From: Candidatus Bariatricus faecipullorum
GTDB lineage: Bacteria; Bacillota; Clostridia; Lachnospirales; Lachnospiraceae
NCBI GenBank assembly: GCA_019118525.1
Contig: DWYV01000056.1
Coordinates: 1-64,000 of the forward strand
DNA: 64,000 nt
Direction: 5' to 3'
This document shows positions 61,766 through 64,000 of the stretch, piece after piece. The notes beneath the pieces were generated by a model. The model had not been told where the DNA came from and searched no databases. It was given only the letters and a program-made list of their open reading frames with translations. Each line of letters starts with the position of its first letter. Position 1 is the stretch's first letter. The translations under genes and the position numbers were made by a program.

Positions 61766-64000
61766 ATGAGCAGTGTAAAACGAGTGTATGTGGAGAAAAA
61801 ACCGGAGTTTGCCGTACAGGCAAAGGAACTGGAACAGGAAGTAAAAAGCTATCTGGGAATCGGGGGCGTGAAGAAACTGCGGGTGCTGAACCGCTATGAC
61901 GTGGAGAATATCTCAGATGAGACTTTTGAGAAAGCCTGCCGGGGCGTATTTGCGGAACCGCCCGTGGATTTGCTGTATCTGGAGGACTTTCCCCACGGGG
62001 AGACGGACCGTATTTTTTCTGTAGAATATCTGCCGGGACAGTTTGACCAGAGAGCGGATTCTGCCGTGCAGTGTGTGCAGTTCATCCGGGAGGACGAGCT
62101 TCCGGTTATCCGGACGGCCACAACCTATGTGCTGGAAGGAGAGATTACGGAGGAAGAGCTGGAGGCAGTGAAAGCGCACTGCATTAACCCGGTTGACTCC
62201 CGGGAGACGGGACTGGAAAAGCCGGAGACCCTGGTGACAGAATATGAGGAGCCTGCGGACATCTCTGTGTTTTCTGGTTTCCAGCAGATGGAAGAAGAGG
62301 AACTGAAGGCACTTTATGATTCCCTGGGACTGGCCATGACCTTTCGGGATTTCCAGCATATCCAGAACTACTTCCGGAAGGAAGAAAAACGGGATCCTTC
62401 CATGACGGAAATCCGGGTGCTGGATACGTACTGGTCTGACCACTGCCGTCACACCACGTTTTCCACAGAACTGACGGATGTGACTTTTGGAGAGGGCGAT
62501 TACCGGCAGGTTATCGAGGACACTTATAAGGAATACCTGCAGACCCACAGTGAGATTTTCAAAGGGCGGGAAGATAAGTTTGTCTGCCTGATGGATCTGG
62601 CCCTGATGGCGATGCGGAAACTGAAAAAAGAAGGAAAACTGGCTGACCAGGAGGAATCCGAGGAAATTAACGCATGCAGTATCGTTGTTCCGGTGGAAGT
62701 GGACGGCGTGGAAGAAGAGTGGCTTGTGAACTTTAAAAATGAGACCCACAATCACCCCACGGAAATCGAGCCCTTCGGCGGTGCGGCCACCTGCCTGGGA
62801 GGGGCCATCCGTGACCCCCTGTCCGGACGGACGTATGTCTACCAGGCAATGCGTGTGACAGGAGCCGCAGATCCCACGGTTTCCGTAAAGGAAACCATGA
62901 AAGGAAAACTTCCCCAGAAAAAGCTGGTGACCGGTGCTGCCCATGGATACAGCTCCTATGGAAACCAGATTGGACTGGCAACCGGCATGGTAAAAGAGAT
63001 TTACCATCCGGACTATGTGGCGAAACGAATGGAAATCGGCGCCGTGCTGGGGGCAGCCCCCAGAAGAGCGGTTATCCGGGAAACCTCAGACCCCGGGGAT
63101 ATTATTATCCTGCTGGGCGGCCGGACCGGCCGGGACGGCTGCGGCGGAGCTACCGGCTCCTCTAAGGTGCACACTGAGGAATCCATTGAAACCTGCGGTG
63201 CAGAAGTGCAGAAGGGAAATCCGCCCACAGAGAGAAAGATTCAGCGGCTGTTCCGCCGGGAAGAGGTAAGCCGCCTGATTAAGAAATGCAATGACTTTGG
63301 CGCCGGCGGAGTGTCCGTTGCCATTGGAGAACTGGCGCCGGGACTGAAGGTGGACCTGGACAAAGTGCCGAAAAAATACGCCGGACTGGACGGAACGGAA
63401 ATCGCTATTTCGGAATCCCAGGAACGGATGGCGGTCGTTGTGGCTCCGAAAGATGTGGAGCAGTTCCTGGCCTATGCAAAAGAAGAAAATCTGGAGGCAA
63501 CCGAGGTTGCGGTAGTAACGGAAGAGCCAAGGCTTGTGCTTTCCTGGAGAGGGAAGGAGATTGTAAACATCTCCCGGGCATTTCTGGATACCAACGGCGC
63601 TCATCAGGAGACGACTGTGGAAGTGGGGATTCCCTCCCGTGCAGACAGCCAGCTGAAGCGGCAGGTCGAGACGGGCGACGTCCGGGAAGCCTGGCTTTCC
63701 ACGCTGAAAGATTTAAATGTATGCTCCCAGAAGGGGCTGGTGGAGATGTTTGACGGCTCTATCGGCGCAGGCTCTGTTTTCATGCCTCACGGCGGAAAAT
63801 ACCAGATGACAGAAACCCAGGCCATGGTGGCAAAGCTGCCGGTGGCAAATGGAAAATGCGATACAGTTACCATGATGAGCTATGGATTTGACCCGTATCT
63901 TTCCAGCTGGAGCCCCTATCACGGAGCGGTTTACGCAGTGACAGAATCCGTGGCCAAAATTGTGGCGGCCGGCGGGGATTACCGGAAAATCCGCTTTACC
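61766..64000 (+). CDS. purL: Phosphoribosylformylglycinamidine synthase, large form (5' part, runs off the window)
   Basis: 745 codons without a stop up to the last base. The full family member has about 1250 residues, so roughly 60 percent is present. The enzyme makes FGAM from FGAR, glutamine and ATP in purine synthesis. Seen here are the N-terminal PurS-like domain (1-150), the linker, and the first synthetase half with DTYWSDHCRHTTF, KNETHNHPTEIEPFGGAATCLGG and GRTGRDGCGGATGSS. The glutaminase domain lies beyond the window. ATG 61766 follows ATGGAGGAGAT. Confidence 0.96.
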   Translation, partial: MSSVKRVYVEKKPEFAVQAKELEQEVKSYLGIGGVKKLRVLNRYDVENISDETFEKACRGVFAEPPVDLLYLEDFPHGETDRIFSVEYLPGQFDQRADSAVQCVQFIREDELPVIRTATTYVLEGEITEEELEAVKAHCINPVDSRETGLEKPETLVTEYEEPADISVFSGFQQMEEEELKALYDSLGLAMTFRDFQHIQNYFRKEEKRDPSMTEIRVLDTYWSDHCRHTTFSTELTDVTFGEGDYRQVIEDTYKEYLQTHSEIFKGREDKFVCLMDLALMAMRKLKKEGKLADQEESEEINACSIVVPVEVDGVEEEWLVNFKNETHNHPTEIEPFGGAATCLGGAIRDPLSGRTYVYQAMRVTGAADPTVSVKETMKGKLPQKKLVTGAAHGYSSYGNQIGLATGMVKEIYHPDYVAKRMEIGAVLGAAPRRAVIRETSDPGDIIILLGGRTGRDGCGGATGSSKVHTEESIETCGAEVQKGNPPTERKIQRLFRREEVSRLIKKCNDFGAGGVSVAIGELAPGLKVDLDKVPKKYAGLDGTEIAISESQERMAVVVAPKDVEQFLAYAKEENLEATEVAVVTEEPRLVLSWRGKEIVNISRAFLDTNGAHQETTVEVGIPSRADSQLKRQVETGDVREAWLSTLKDLNVCSQKGLVEMFDGSIGAGSVFMPHGGKYQMTETQAMVAKLPVANGKCDTVTMMSYGFDPYLSSWSPYHGAVYAVTESVAKIVAAGGDYRKIRFT

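Overview
The window reads as chromosome of a spore-forming, low-to-mid GC Firmicute, most likely a Lachnospiraceae (Clostridium cluster XIVa) relative. The reasons are the cotJABC spore-coat operon, a mother-cell type sigma promoter in front of it, a Spo0A C-terminal-domain protein, the comEA/comEC-holA-lepA-hemW-hrcA-grpE-dnaK-dnaJ order typical of Firmicutes, a perfect CIRCE element, and families common in gut Clostridia (DUF6465, DUF6512, the TIGR03915/TIGR03916 pair). Genus was not determined. Nearly all genes lie on the + strand. No IS element, phage, CRISPR array or rRNA was seen.

Region 1 (1-9.3 kb) is a cell-surface polysaccharide operon: a family 2 glycosyltransferase, a Wzm/Wzt (TagG/TagH) type ABC exporter, three tandem GlfT2-like galactofuranosyltransferase paralogues and UDP-galactopyranose mutase (glf). 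Together they suggest synthesis and ABC export of a galactofuranose-rich glycan. Region 2 (9.4-17.5 kb) is a second surface-glycan operon: a membrane UDP-GlcNAc 4,6-dehydratase-like enzyme, a DegT aminotransferase, a PglC-type phosphoglycosyl transferase, an ExoA-like glycosyltransferase, GtrA, a polymerase-like membrane protein and a cohesin-like membrane-anchored protein with an Asp-rich tail. glmS (17.8 kb) follows and feeds amino-sugar supply.

Region 3 (19.7-27.6 kb) holds an HtrA protease, cotJABC, tRNA-Ala(CGC), a stand-alone Spo0A_C protein, a DUF6512 membrane protein, and an LRR / VWA / MoxR operon with a small unknown ORF at its end. Region 4 (27.6-34.6 kb) is arginine biosynthesis: argG diverges from argC-GNAT-argJ-argB-argD. 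Both promoters carry ArgR-box-like palindromes over their core elements, and argC has a multi-hairpin leader. Its ArgG has Glu in place of a conserved PP-loop Gly.

Region 5 (34.6-50.3 kb) is comEA, an OmpR-type two-component system, a GerMN-domain protein, comEC, holA, lepA, hemW, then the HrcA-controlled heat-shock operon. A tandem 89-bp hairpin repeat and a long perfect palindrome lie just upstream of the heat-shock promoter. Region 6 (50.4-64 kb) carries DUF6465, an iron-type alcohol dehydrogenase, a MATE pump, RidA, an Mrp/Nbp35 Fe-S carrier, a radical-SAM DNA repair pair (TIGR03916/TIGR03915), a PD-(D/E)XK-DinG-like helicase, a LysR regulator, a DUF1461 membrane protein, and the 5' part of purL, which runs off the window.

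The strongest leads for something less described are: the three GlfT2-like paralogues, the stand-alone Spo0A_C gene, the LRR/VWA/MoxR operon, the radical-SAM repair pair next to the nuclease-helicase, and the family of intergenic multi-hairpin elements (29.1, 44.8-45.0 and 55.05-55.15 kb). Family assignments rest on motif recognition by eye; no database search was run.
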